A DNA stretch of 64,000 nt from assembly GCA_046756245.1 (NCBI GenBank), contig JBHHVZ010000002.1, forward strand, positions 16,863 through 80,862, given 5' to 3'. The position numbers and the translations under genes were made by a program. Shown in pieces: positions 28,687-36,693 of this stretch (its first letter is position 1; every line of letters begins with the position of its first letter). The notes beneath the pieces are model-generated. The model saw only the letters and a list, made by a program, of their open reading frames with translations. It did no database searches and was not told the DNA's origin. The DNA comes from G021776435 sp046756245. GTDB lineage: Bacteria; Pseudomonadota; Alphaproteobacteria; Caulobacterales; Parvularculaceae.

Positions 28687-28989
28687 GCCAACATAAAAAA
28701 GCGGGGATAGTTATCCGACCCTTTTGGGGCGGTCTTATGCTGGCGGGATGAATGTTTCCGCCCCATTTGATTGCGCTTTCGGGCGCATCGCGGCCAGCCG
28801 CTGCTCAACGCGCTTCGGCCCGCGCCTCAAGGCGCGAGACCGGAGGGCGCGCGTTCCCCCGATGTTCGAAAATGGACAAAATGGACCCTTTGGCCCGGAA
28901 CGCGGCAAAAATAGCGGGATTCAGAATTTTCGTTTTTGCGCGAAGGAGACAAAAGAGACCTTTTCGGCCGAACGCTTCGCAAACCGGCG
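28687..28989 (+). repeat. ~300 bp dispersed repeat, copy R1
   Basis: Starts GCCAACAT and ends near TTCGCAAACCGGCG. It matches the reverse complement of 39081-39396. Shared landmarks are GGATAGTTATCCGACCC, GCGCTTTCGGGCGCA followed by CGCGGCCAGCCG, ATGGACAAAATGGACCC and GAGACAAAAGAGACC. The last ~120 bases align without gaps. In two frames the predicted peptides are also similar (one contains ETKETF-AERFANRR), so I do not call it a gene. It lies between tRNA-Gly and the dapB fragment. Confidence 0.75.
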
Positions 28990-29048
28990 CGCAACATCGT
29001 ATAAGCCCGCGCATGCCGGTGGAGTAAAATGCAAGGGGTAAACGAGCC

Positions 29049-29213
29049 ATGATTGAAATATCCATTCTTGTCGCCGGGGCCGGCGGGCGCATGGGCCGGG
29101 CGGTGATCACCGAGGTTCTCGCCGCCCGCGGCGCGACGCTGGCGGGCCGGTTCGAGCGACCGGGCAGCGATGCGGTCGGGGCCGCCAAGTTGGCTTTTAC
29201 GGCGCGTCTATGA
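29049..29213 (+). pseudogene. dapB 5' fragment (duplicated, truncated)
   Basis: The first ~45 codons of dapB, followed by unrelated codons to a TGA at 29211. It is nearly identical to the start of the intact dapB at 30472: 136 bases are shared (29049-29184 with 30472-30607) with three mismatches. The fragment retains an AAGGGG ribosome-binding site, unlike the intact gene. The junction to foreign sequence is at about 29185, GCCAAGTTGGC. Confidence 0.85.
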
Positions 29214-29355
29214 TCATAACTAAATTATTGAACTTAAAGGGATTTCCACCATTTTAAAAACCTATTTCGAAAATCGAATTCGAAAATCGAAAATTAACGC
29301 CGGCAATAGCCCTCTGTTAAGTTATTGCAAATTATAACTTTTCCACTAATTTCAC

Positions 29356-30432
29356 GTGAAACAGGCAGAAAGTGGAAAACGTTTGAATTTAAGCGAGTTA
29401 TCAGAAGAGCAGCGGCGCCAGCTTATTGACGCGCAGCAGGTGTATGGGGCCTGGCGCGAGGCGGCGGATGAAAAGCGCCGACGGTTCACGGGCGGTGTGC
29501 GATGGGCGGCGCGTGGCGGGAAGGACTATCTCCTACGAAAGACCGGACAGTCGGAACGCTCGCTTGGCGCGCGCAACCCTGAAACGGAAAGGACGTATGC
29601 GGCCTTTATCAGGGGTCGGTCGGAAAATCAGGAAAGGCTGAAAAGTCTAGCGCGCCGTCTAGATGAAATGGCGCCGGTCAACCGCGCTATGGGCCTCAGT
29701 CGAATGCCGGTTATCGCCGCGCGGGTGGTGCGACGACTCGATGAAAAGGGATTGGTCGGCGAACAGCTTATCATTGTAGGGACGAATGCGTTATATGCGT
29801 ATGAGGCGCTGGCCGGCGTCCGGGTCGAAAGCGGCCTTGTCGCAACGGGCGATCTCGACTTGCTTTACGATGCGCGCCGCCGATTGCGATTCGTCGTTCG
29901 TGATGAAATAAACAAGTCTGGACTGATCGGCCTGCTTAAGTCCGTGGATAGCTCCTTTGCTTCACGGTCGCGCGATTTTCGGGCGATAAACAAAGACGGA
30001 TATCTTGTCGACCTTATCCGCCCTCAAGACCGTTGCGTTTTGATCGACGATGCGCCCGCGACGCTTTCGGAGAATCCGGAGGACATGGAAGGCGCGCCGA
30101 TCGAGGGCCTCGCCTGGCTCGTCAACGCGCCGAAGGTTTATGCAATTGTGATCGACGCGCGCGGCTATCCGCTGCGCGTAGCGGCGGTCGACCCACGTGT
30201 CTTTGCGCTTCACAAGCTTTGGCTGTCAAAACGGGCAGACCGGAGCACGGTCAAGGCTCGTCGCGATTTCGAACAGGCGCGGATTGCTGCCGAGATCGCA
30301 AAGCAGTATTTGCGGTTGTCTTTTGACGAGCCGGATATAGCAGCCCTGCCTGCGACGTTGCGCGAGCAGGCAAATACGGTGTTCAATAGAAAAAAGAATG
30401 GGCGTGAAGACAGCGATGCGCCCGATTGGTGA
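29356..30432 (+). CDS. GSU2403-type nucleotidyltransferase-fold protein
   Basis: 358 residues, GTG start at 29356; a TTG at about 29390 could also serve. An N-terminal helical segment (about 1-110) precedes a nucleotidyltransferase core. The core has LIIVGTNALYAYEAL and TGDLDLLYD, the latter being the D-x-D metal pair. The fold is that of the NTP_transf_8/GSU2403 family. Other members are uncharacterised; MNT-type relatives act in toxin-antitoxin or defence settings. It is cargo between two dapB 5' copies with an AT-rich leader (29214-29355), and is likely acquired. Confidence 0.75.
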   Translation: MKQAESGKRLNLSELSEEQRRQLIDAQQVYGAWREAADEKRRRFTGGVRWAARGGKDYLLRKTGQSERSLGARNPETERTYAAFIRGRSENQERLKSLARRLDEMAPVNRAMGLSRMPVIAARVVRRLDEKGLVGEQLIIVGTNALYAYEALAGVRVESGLVATGDLDLLYDARRRLRFVVRDEINKSGLIGLLKSVDSSFASRSRDFRAINKDGYLVDLIRPQDRCVLIDDAPATLSENPEDMEGAPIEGLAWLVNAPKVYAIVIDARGYPLRVAAVDPRVFALHKLWLSKRADRSTVKARRDFEQARIAAEIAKQYLRLSFDEPDIAALPATLREQANTVFNRKKNGREDSDAPDW

Positions 30433-30471
30433 AACCACTGAAATCGGCAATGCGAAAACGGCCCTGAAGCC

Positions 30472-31278
30472 ATGACTGAAATATCCATTCTTGTCGCCGG
30501 GGCCGGCGGGCGCATGGGCCGGGCGGTGATCACCGAGGTTCTCGCCGCCCGCGGCGCGACGCTGGCGGGCGGGTTCGAGCGACCGGGCAGCGATGCGGTC
30601 GGCGCCGATCTCGGCCACCTGGTCGGGCTCGACCGGCTCGGCCTCGCCGTCGCCGACGCGCCGGACGAAGGGCTGAAACACGCTTCGGTCCTGATCGATT
30701 TCACGACGCCGTCGGCCTCGCTGGACCATGCGCGGGCGTGCGCCGCCGCCGGGCGCGCCCATGTAATCGGCGCCACCGGGTTTTCGCCGGCCGAAGAAAA
30801 GGAAATCGCCGCCCTCGCCGAGAAAATCGCCATCGTCAAATCCGGCAACATGTCGCTCGGCGTTAACCTGTTGTCAGCGCTTGTGGAACAGGCGGCGGCG
30901 AAGCTCTCAGACGCCTATGACATTGAGATTTTGGATATTCATCACCGGATGAAAATCGACACGCCATCGGGAACCGCGCTGATGCTTGGAAAAGCGGCGG
31001 CGAAGGGACGCTGTGTCGATCTCGATAGACATTCTGTATACGAACGATATGGCCAGACTGGCGCGCGCAAAAAAGGCGACATAGGTTTTGCGGTTCTTCG
31101 CGGCGGCGGCGTCATCGGCGAACACGAAGTGCGCTTCGCCGGCGATCAGGAAGTCCTGACGCTTTCGCATTCGGCGCTTGACCGGCGGCTCTTCGCCAAA
31201 GGCGCCGTCGCAGCGGCGAAATGGACGATCGGACAGCCGTCCGGGCTTTACTCCATGCGCGACGTGCTGGGCCTTTGA
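30472..31278 (+). CDS. dapB: 4-hydroxy-tetrahydrodipicolinate reductase
   Basis: Reduces 4-hydroxy-tetrahydrodipicolinate in the lysine/diaminopimelate pathway, 268 residues. The Rossmann motif is GAGGRMGRAV, and the catalytic segment is EILDIHHRMKIDTPSGTAL with HH and Lys. The first 136 bases duplicate the fragment at 29049. Upstream of this ATG the sequence is GGCCCTGAAGCC, without a clear Shine-Dalgarno, while the truncated copy has one. The gene is intact and presumably functional. Confidence 0.95.
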   Translation: MTEISILVAGAGGRMGRAVITEVLAARGATLAGGFERPGSDAVGADLGHLVGLDRLGLAVADAPDEGLKHASVLIDFTTPSASLDHARACAAAGRAHVIGATGFSPAEEKEIAALAEKIAIVKSGNMSLGVNLLSALVEQAAAKLSDAYDIEILDIHHRMKIDTPSGTALMLGKAAAKGRCVDLDRHSVYERYGQTGARKKGDIGFAVLRGGGVIGEHEVRFAGDQEVLTLSHSALDRRLFAKGAVAAAKWTIGQPSGLYSMRDVLGL

Positions 31279-31282
31279 GCGC

Positions 31283-31391
31283 GTTATACGGCGCTCTCGC
31301 TGACCGCAATTCATAACTTTGCAGAAACACCCTGTCTTTCAATGTCGATCTTTAAATGGAATCTCAGATCGTCAGCGAGAGCTTGGCGTTA
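31283..31391 (+). repeat. Dispersed ~100 bp repeat, copy B
   Basis: The best-preserved copy of the family. Terminal inverted repeats GCTCTCGCTGAC (31293-31304) and GTCAGCGAGAGC (31371-31382) are perfect. The core reads TCTTTCAATGTCGATCTTTAAATGGAATCTCAG. It lies just after dapB and ends in TTGGCGTTA like copy A. Confidence 0.8.
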
Positions 31392-31474
31392 ACCCTAACC
31401 CCGCGATTCGTCGGACCGGTGCAGGCATTCCTTAACCCCGATGAGGGCAGACTGGCGCGCAAAAAGGGCAGCTC

Positions 31475-32008
31475 ATGCGCGCAGAAACCTTCCTCGCCAT
31501 CGCCGTCGTCGCAGGAACGGCGCTGGCGGTTCGCATTTGGGAGCGGACGAACGATCATCCCGCCGCCGTCGAAGCCGTTGCGGCTTACGCGCCGGGCGCC
31601 TACGAGGCCAGAGAGGCGAACACGCACGGACACCGGAACCGCGAGGTGCGCATCGCCGCTGCACACGACCATCAGTTCTATGTCGTCGCCGGCGTTAACC
31701 GCCGTTCGGCTGAATTTCTCGTCGACACCGGCGCAAGCTTCGTGGCGCTCCGCGATACGGACGCTCGCGCAGCCGGCGTCTTCACCATCCCGGCCGATTA
31801 CACCGTTCCCATACGGACGGCCAACGGCGAGACCAAGGCGGCGCTTGTTACGCTCGACGAGGTCGAGATCGACGGCATTGTCGTGCGCGGCGTCAAGGCC
31901 TTCGTCCTGCCCGACGAGCAGTTGTCTGTGAACCTCCTGGGCATGAGCTTCCTGTCGCGGCTTGAAAGCGTCGAAGCGCGCGCCGGCGAGCTGGTGCTGA
32001 GAGGGTAG
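31475..32008 (+). CDS. TIGR02281-type retropepsin-like aspartic protease
   Basis: 177 residues, with an N-terminal membrane anchor/signal (about 4-20) and a clan AA aspartic protease domain. Catalytic Asp84 is in FLVDTGASFVAL, and NLLGMSFLSRLESVEARAGELVL is the typical C-terminal signature of the family. It is expected in the periplasm or membrane-anchored. The substrate is unknown. AAAAGGG precedes the ATG. Confidence 0.9.
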   Translation: MRAETFLAIAVVAGTALAVRIWERTNDHPAAVEAVAAYAPGAYEAREANTHGHRNREVRIAAAHDHQFYVVAGVNRRSAEFLVDTGASFVALRDTDARAAGVFTIPADYTVPIRTANGETKAALVTLDEVEIDGIVVRGVKAFVLPDEQLSVNLLGMSFLSRLESVEARAGELVLRG

Positions 32009-32093
32009 CGCCACACTTTTCCTCTGTATAGAATAAATTCACCTCCAAAATGATTCCGTGAAATCCAGTAAAACGCGGACGGAGGGATTACTT

Positions 32094-32408
32094 GTGAAAA
32101 TAAAGATGCTCGCCGGATTCGCCCTGATCGCCTCAAGCGCCGCTGAGGTCGAGGCGGCCGCCTATTGCCGCGAACCGCAGCCGCCGCGCGCGCCTTACGC
32201 CAAGCCGTCGCCGCCGTCCTGCCTGTCGCAAAGCCGTTATGGGCGCGAGGCCGAGTGCGATCAATGGGAGCTCGACAATTACGCCCGAGCCGTCGAGGCC
32301 TATGAGCGCAAGCTGCAGGATTATGTGGACGAAGCGCGCCGATATTACGACGAAGCTCTTGCCTATGCGCGCTGCGAATCTGAAAACGCGCGCGAAGGGC
32401 TGAACTGA
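32094..32408 (+). CDS. Small secreted protein
   Basis: 104 residues from a GTG at 32094, which has GGAGGG 7 bases upstream. The signal peptide ends near EVEAA. The mature part is Pro-rich and then helical and Tyr/Glu-rich. Cysteines in CREP, SCLSQ, ECDQWE and RCESE could form two disulphides. No family is recognised. Confidence 0.7.
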   Translation: MKIKMLAGFALIASSAAEVEAAAYCREPQPPRAPYAKPSPPSCLSQSRYGREAECDQWELDNYARAVEAYERKLQDYVDEARRYYDEALAYARCESENAREGLN

Positions 32409-32444
32409 GTCAACGTCGAACCGAGTTGAAATACCGCTTACGGA

Positions 32445-33692
32445 CTAACCTTCCGACGCCATCAATGACGGCAGTTTACCGAGATCTGCGCCGGCCTGAC
32501 GCATGAACAATTGGCGGAGCGGCGCGACCTTTCCGACCGCGCTCATCCCGATGTCGCGCGCGAGCCTTATAGGCGCAATGTCGTTCGAGAAGAGCCGGGT
32601 CAGTAAGTCCATCCCCAGCGCCAGCGCCGTCGAATCGAAGCGGCGCCATCGCTGGTAATTTTCCAGAACGCTCATATGGCCGATGTCGAGCCCGAGCCCG
32701 CGGGCTTCGGCCAGCACGTCGGCGAGCGCGGCGATGTCTTTTATGCCGAGATTGAAGCCCTGCCCCGCAATCGGGTGAACGGCGTGGGCGGCGTCGCCGA
32801 TGAGCGCCATGCGCGGCGCGATCATGGTCTGCGCCAGGTGGAAAGCGAGCGGATAGGACCAGCGCGGGCTCGCCAGGGTAAGCGTTCCGAGATAGGGCCC
32901 GAAGCGAGCCTCTATCTGGCGCAAAAAGGCTGCGTCATCGAGCTTCAGATAAGCCGGCGCGGCGTCCCTGTGCTCGCTCCATACGAGCGAGGAGCGGTTT
33001 TCCGTTAACGGAAGAATGGCGAACGGCCCGGACGGCAGGAAAAACTCCTGCGCAACGCCGAGATGCGGCTTTTCATGCGCGACAGTCACAACAATTCCGG
33101 TCTGCGGATAGGTCCATTTGTTGACCTTGATCCCGGCTTCAGCGCGCAGCGCGGAAAACCGCCCGTCGGCGGCGACAACCAACGGCGCCGACAGGGTTTC
33201 GCCGCTTGCAAGATCGACTTCGGCGTGAGCCGGTCCGAACCGCGCCGATGTGCGGCGCGCCGGGGCGAAAAGCGTTATGGCGTCTGCGCGGTCTATAGCG
33301 TCGAAGATCGCTTCCCGCAGCGTGCGGTTTTCCGCAATCCAGCCGAGCGGCGTATCGGGGCCAAGCTCGCGGCTGTCGAAATGCAGATGAAACGGCGACA
33401 CCACGCCTTTTCGGAAGCGGTCTCGGGCGCGCCCGTCGGTCACCAGGATATCGCGAATGGGTTCGGCTTCGTCTTCGATCGCCGCCCAGAGGCCAAGGCG
33501 TTTGAACATTCGCACGGCGGCGTAGGCGAGCGCCGTCGTGCGCCCGTCAAACGACGCGCTGCGCATTGCCTGCGGGTTCTGCGCGTCGATGACGGCGCAT
33601 TCGAAGCCATTCCGGGCCAAGGCCAGAGCGGCGAGGCCGCCGGCGAGGCCGCCGCCGACAATGATGACGTCGAAATCCGTGCGCATGTTCAT
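32445..33692 (-). CDS. UbiH/UbiF/COQ6-family FAD monooxygenase
   Basis: 415 residues, FAD-dependent aromatic hydroxylase. FAD motifs are VGGGLAGGLAALAL at the N-terminus, AADGRFSALR in the middle, and GDAAHAVHPIAGQGFNLGIKD. The group hydroxylates the benzoquinone ring in ubiquinone synthesis. The exact position (UbiH, UbiF or the broad-range UbiL/UbiM type) cannot be decided here. It is probably membrane-associated. Confidence 0.9.
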   Translation of the reverse strand: MNMRTDFDVIIVGGGLAGGLAALALARNGFECAVIDAQNPQAMRSASFDGRTTALAYAAVRMFKRLGLWAAIEDEAEPIRDILVTDGRARDRFRKGVVSPFHLHFDSRELGPDTPLGWIAENRTLREAIFDAIDRADAITLFAPARRTSARFGPAHAEVDLASGETLSAPLVVAADGRFSALRAEAGIKVNKWTYPQTGIVVTVAHEKPHLGVAQEFFLPSGPFAILPLTENRSSLVWSEHRDAAPAYLKLDDAAFLRQIEARFGPYLGTLTLASPRWSYPLAFHLAQTMIAPRMALIGDAAHAVHPIAGQGFNLGIKDIAALADVLAEARGLGLDIGHMSVLENYQRWRRFDSTALALGMDLLTRLFSNDIAPIRLARDIGMSAVGKVAPLRQLFMRQAGADLGKLPSLMASEG

Positions 33693-33767
33693 AATGCACG
33701 AGTTTCAACATTCGCGCCGCGGCGTCCAGCCCCCCCCCGTCGACTGCGGCGACTTGCGCGCCGGCGC

Positions 33768-34529
33768 CTAGAAGTCGGAACTGAACCCGATTCCCCACCA
33801 GAATCCGGAGCTTTGAAACGTTCCGGCGATGGAATCATCGATGAATGAACCGCCGTCAATGTCCGACCCGCCCCAGCGCAGGCCGGCTGCGATCGAAGAC
33901 GCGTCGGAGACTGCGTAGGACACGTCGCCGCTCAAGCTTCCGTAAACGTAATCGCCGCCAGCATCGTCATCGATCACATAGCCGATCGTCGCGCCGGCAT
34001 CGAAGCTGGTCTTTTCTGCAAGCGGGTATGAGTAGGACGCCGATCCTTCAAACGTAGACGTGTCGAACATGAAGTCATGATAGAAATACGCCGACGGCGA
34101 GCCCGGCGCGGCGAAAGATACGCCGATATAGGGTTCGACCGTATTGGCGCCCATGCCGTCGCCGTCTTCCTCAAACGTGTCGAAGAAGCCGCTCGCCGCG
34201 TCCGGAAAAGTAAAATAAGTGACTCCGACGTCGAATGAGACGGCGCCGCTCGGCTCGTAACTGTAACCTGCTGTGAAGTCGAGCTCCTCGCCGCCCGGCG
34301 TTACGACAAGATCATCGTCGCCAACAGGCAGATTGAGCCAGACGCCGCCATAGAAATTTCCATAGCCGAGATTGATCGTCGGCTGAAAGCTTGTCTCTGC
34401 GAACTGAACGCCGCGGAAAATATAACGTGACTCGAAACCGACCGTCGTGCTGACAGTCAACTCTTCGGCCGCCGCGGAAAATACCGCCGCCGTCGAGAAT
34501 ACAAGCGCGAATACGGAACTGCGGATCAT
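33768..34529 (-). CDS. TorF family putative porin
   Basis: 253 residues from the ATG at 34529, chosen for AGGAGG 5-8 bases upstream. A signal peptide ends at AAAEEL. The mature part alternates short beta-strand-like segments rich in Gly/Tyr/Asp and ends in SSDF. This matches the TIGR02001/TorF outer-membrane family. In proteobacteria this family is often found beside glnK-amtB, and here it is divergent from them. It may be an outer-membrane route for a nitrogen source, which is inferred. Confidence 0.85.
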   Translation of the reverse strand: MIRSSVFALVFSTAAVFSAAAEELTVSTTVGFESRYIFRGVQFAETSFQPTINLGYGNFYGGVWLNLPVGDDDLVVTPGGEELDFTAGYSYEPSGAVSFDVGVTYFTFPDAASGFFDTFEEDGDGMGANTVEPYIGVSFAAPGSPSAYFYHDFMFDTSTFEGSASYSYPLAEKTSFDAGATIGYVIDDDAGGDYVYGSLSGDVSYAVSDASSIAAGLRWGGSDIDGGSFIDDSIAGTFQSSGFWWGIGFSSDF

Positions 34530-34880
34530 TGTCGCCTCCTGTCGATTCATGCTCCGGGCAAGGAACCTCCGCCTACGGACACCGCCGCCGGATGGGAGAA
34601 AGCTAAAAAGAAAATGGTGCATTGCACAACATAAATATTCCACGAATTCAAAATATTTATAAACTCTGTGACTTATATGACATATATGTCCATATTAATC
34701 AAAATATTAGCATAAAAATCTAAAACTTGCGCAATCTTTCCTGAATTTTAAAGCTGCTTATTTTATTTCCAAAATATTTTTGTTGCATAGCAGCATATGC
34801 TGCAATAACGTTAAGATTAGAATCAGGGCGCGGGAGCGCTCTGGAGCATGCTAAGAGCGACAAAACAGAGGAGGCCGTGC
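34530..34880. promoter_or_regulatory. AT-rich divergent regulatory region, porin / glnK
   Basis: About 350 bases, with 34625-34815 strikingly AT-rich against the GC-rich window. A perfect 14-base palindrome GCAGCATATGCTGC lies at about 34791-34804 and could be an operator. GAGGAGG precedes the glnK ATG. I could not fit a convincing sigma-54 -24/-12 element, although NtrC control of glnK is common. No gene is seen inside. Confidence 0.55.
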
Positions 34881-35219
34881 ATGAAGCTCATTATTGCGGT
34901 TATAAAGCCGCACAAGCTTGACGATGTGCGCGAGGCGCTGACGGGCCTCGGCGTCGACGGTATGACGGCGACGGAGGTCAAAGGCTACGGTCGCCAGAAG
35001 GGGCACACGGAAGTTTATCGGGGCGCCGAATATCAGGTCGATTTCATGCCCAAGATCAAAATCGAGGTCGCCGTAACGGAAGATCGGGTCCTTGCGGTCG
35101 TCGAAGCGATCTGCAAGGCGGCGAAGACCGGGGCCATCGGCGATGGCAAGATCTTTGTTCTTGATCTTGAAGAAACGATTCGGGTGCGCACAGGCGAAAC
35201 TGGCGCCGCCGCGCTTTAA
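34881..35219 (+). CDS. glnK: P-II nitrogen regulatory protein GlnK
   Basis: 112 residues from the ATG at 34881. The T-loop has Tyr51 (uridylylation site) in HTEVYRGAEYQVDF, and the B-loop is TGAIGDGKIFV. It binds ATP/ADP and 2-oxoglutarate and, as GlnK, plugs the ammonium channel AmtB. It is the first gene of a glnK-amtB operon, 21 bases upstream of amtB. The start at 34848 is rejected because it lacks the usual MKLIIAVIKP beginning. Confidence 0.95.
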   Translation: MKLIIAVIKPHKLDDVREALTGLGVDGMTATEVKGYGRQKGHTEVYRGAEYQVDFMPKIKIEVAVTEDRVLAVVEAICKAAKTGAIGDGKIFVLDLEETIRVRTGETGAAAL

Positions 35220-35240
35220 ACGGTCGAAGGGATACCAGAA

Positions 35241-36542
35241 ATGAAAAAGATTCATATCATAGCGGCCGTTGCAGCCGTCGCCGGGGTGTTGTGTGCAACC
35301 GGCGCAGGCGCACAGGAAATTCAGCCGGCCACGGACACCTCCGTCTTCGTCTTCAACACGCTCCTGTTTCTTGTCATGGGCATGGTGGTCATGTTCATGG
35401 CTGCGGGGTTTTGCATGCTTGAAGCGGGTCTTGTTCGCGCCAAGAACGCAGCCACGATCTGCCTCAAGAACGTCTCCCTCTATTCTGTTGCGGGGATTAT
35501 GGTCTGGCTTGTCGGCTATAACCTCATCTACGGCGTCGAGCCCGGCGGTTTGCTCGGCGATTTTCTGGTCTGGGCGGCCGACGATTCCGATCCGGTCGGA
35601 ACCGGCTACGCAGCCCATTCCGACTGGTATTTCCAGATGGTGTTCGTGGCGACCGCAGCTTCGATCGTTTCCGGAACGCTGGCCGAGCGCGTCAAGCTGT
35701 GGCCGTTTCTTGTCTTCACCGCGATTCTTACCGGGCTGATTTATCCCATTCAGGCTTCGTGGGTGTGGGGCAAGGGCTATCTCGCAGCATCCTGGGGGTT
35801 TTCGGATTTCGCCGGTTCGACGCTCGTGCATTCGACCGGCGGCTGGGCGGCGCTCGCCGGCGCGCTCATGTTGGGCCCCCGGAAAGGCAAATATGAAAGC
35901 GGTCGTATTCACCCGATGCCGGGGTCGAACCTGCCGCTTGCGGCGCTTGGCACGTTCATTCTCTGGCTTGGCTGGTTCGGTTTCAACGGCGGCTCGCAAC
36001 TTGCGGTCGGCACGATCCCGGATGCGATTTCCATTTCCCGGATATTCGTCAACACAAATACGGCTGCGTGCGGCGGCGTCCTCACAGCGCTCACGCTCAC
36101 CCAGGTGATCTATAAAAAGGTCGACCTGACGATCGTCCTGAACGGCGCCATCGGCGGGCTTGTATCGATCACAGCGGAACCGTTGGCTCCAGCGATCTGG
36201 CAGGCGGTCGTCATCGGCGCTTTCGGCGGCGTTATCGTCACCGCCGCCGTGCCTGTGCTCGACAAGCTCAAGATTGACGACGTAGTCGGCGCCATTCCCG
36301 CTCATCTTTTCTGCGGGATATGGGGAACGCTGATCGTTTCGTGGTCGAATTCGGAAACGACAATTCTCGGTCAATTTGTAGGTATCTTGATGATCGGCGT
36401 TTTCGTTTTCGTCATGAGCCTTCTGGTTTGGACAGTGCTCAGGTTCACGGTCGGCGTGCGCGCCAGTCCTGAGCATGAATATATCGGTCTCGACAAGGCC
36501 GAACTCGGGCTCGAGGCCTATCCGGAATTCGCACAAGGCTGA
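35241..36542 (+). CDS. amtB: Ammonium transporter
   Basis: Inner-membrane ammonium channel, 433 residues. A cleavable signal peptide (about 1-24, ending AGAQ) is followed by 11 helices. The twin-His pore residues are in STLVHSTGG and PAHLFCGIW, and AGFCMLEAGLVRAKN is the first-helix signature. It is partnered by GlnK upstream. A terminator follows at about 36573. Confidence 0.96.
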   Translation: MKKIHIIAAVAAVAGVLCATGAGAQEIQPATDTSVFVFNTLLFLVMGMVVMFMAAGFCMLEAGLVRAKNAATICLKNVSLYSVAGIMVWLVGYNLIYGVEPGGLLGDFLVWAADDSDPVGTGYAAHSDWYFQMVFVATAASIVSGTLAERVKLWPFLVFTAILTGLIYPIQASWVWGKGYLAASWGFSDFAGSTLVHSTGGWAALAGALMLGPRKGKYESGRIHPMPGSNLPLAALGTFILWLGWFGFNGGSQLAVGTIPDAISISRIFVNTNTAACGGVLTALTLTQVIYKKVDLTIVLNGAIGGLVSITAEPLAPAIWQAVVIGAFGGVIVTAAVPVLDKLKIDDVVGAIPAHLFCGIWGTLIVSWSNSETTILGQFVGILMIGVFVFVMSLLVWTVLRFTVGVRASPEHEYIGLDKAELGLEAYPEFAQG

Positions 36543-36572
36543 GTCCGATGGGGGAGAAATGCTGCGGCGAAA

Positions 36573-36599
36573 AGGGGCGCGTGTTGCGTCCCTTTTTTT
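36573..36599 (+). terminator. Rho-independent terminator after amtB
   Basis: Stem GGGGCGC / GCGTCCC with loop GTGTT, followed by a run of T (CCTTTTTTTC). It lies about 30 bases after the amtB stop and ends the glnK-amtB unit. Confidence 0.75.
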
Positions 36600-36616
36600 C
36601 GCCAGCGGCCGGTTTG

Positions 36617-36632
36617 GTTAACGCGCGTTAAC
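36617..36632. promoter_or_regulatory. 16-base palindrome upstream of ftsK
   Basis: Perfect palindrome GTTAACGCGCGTTAAC about 62 bases before the ftsK start. It resembles a CtrA box (TTAA-N7-TTAA) but the spacing is 6, not 7, so CtrA binding is uncertain. It may be an operator for ftsK. Confidence 0.35.
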
Positions 36633-36693
36633 CCTTTTTCGCGCCGCCCGTGTAAAACTGCCGGGAGAGATACAGTCAACCAGCAATTCTCCT

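Noticed and set aside
28748..29041. 97-codon frame in repeat R1
   Set aside because: Two different frames are equally conserved between R1 and R2, so coding cannot be claimed.
29049..30607. dapB duplication as an assembly artefact
   Set aside because: The copies differ at three positions, and each has distinct flanks, so a simple collapse or duplication error is unlikely.
33730..33738. Run of nine C as a phase-variation tract
   Set aside because: It lies between the UbiH-type gene and the porin end, outside coding sequence, and no switching effect can be proposed.
34810..34880. Sigma-54 promoter before glnK
   Set aside because: A GG-N10-GC pair is present at about 34828, but the rest of the -24/-12 consensus does not match.
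34851..36536. 561-codon frame antisense to glnK-amtB
   Set aside because: Composition is of a shadow frame (Arg/His/Asp-rich, no domain) and it lies over two certain genes.
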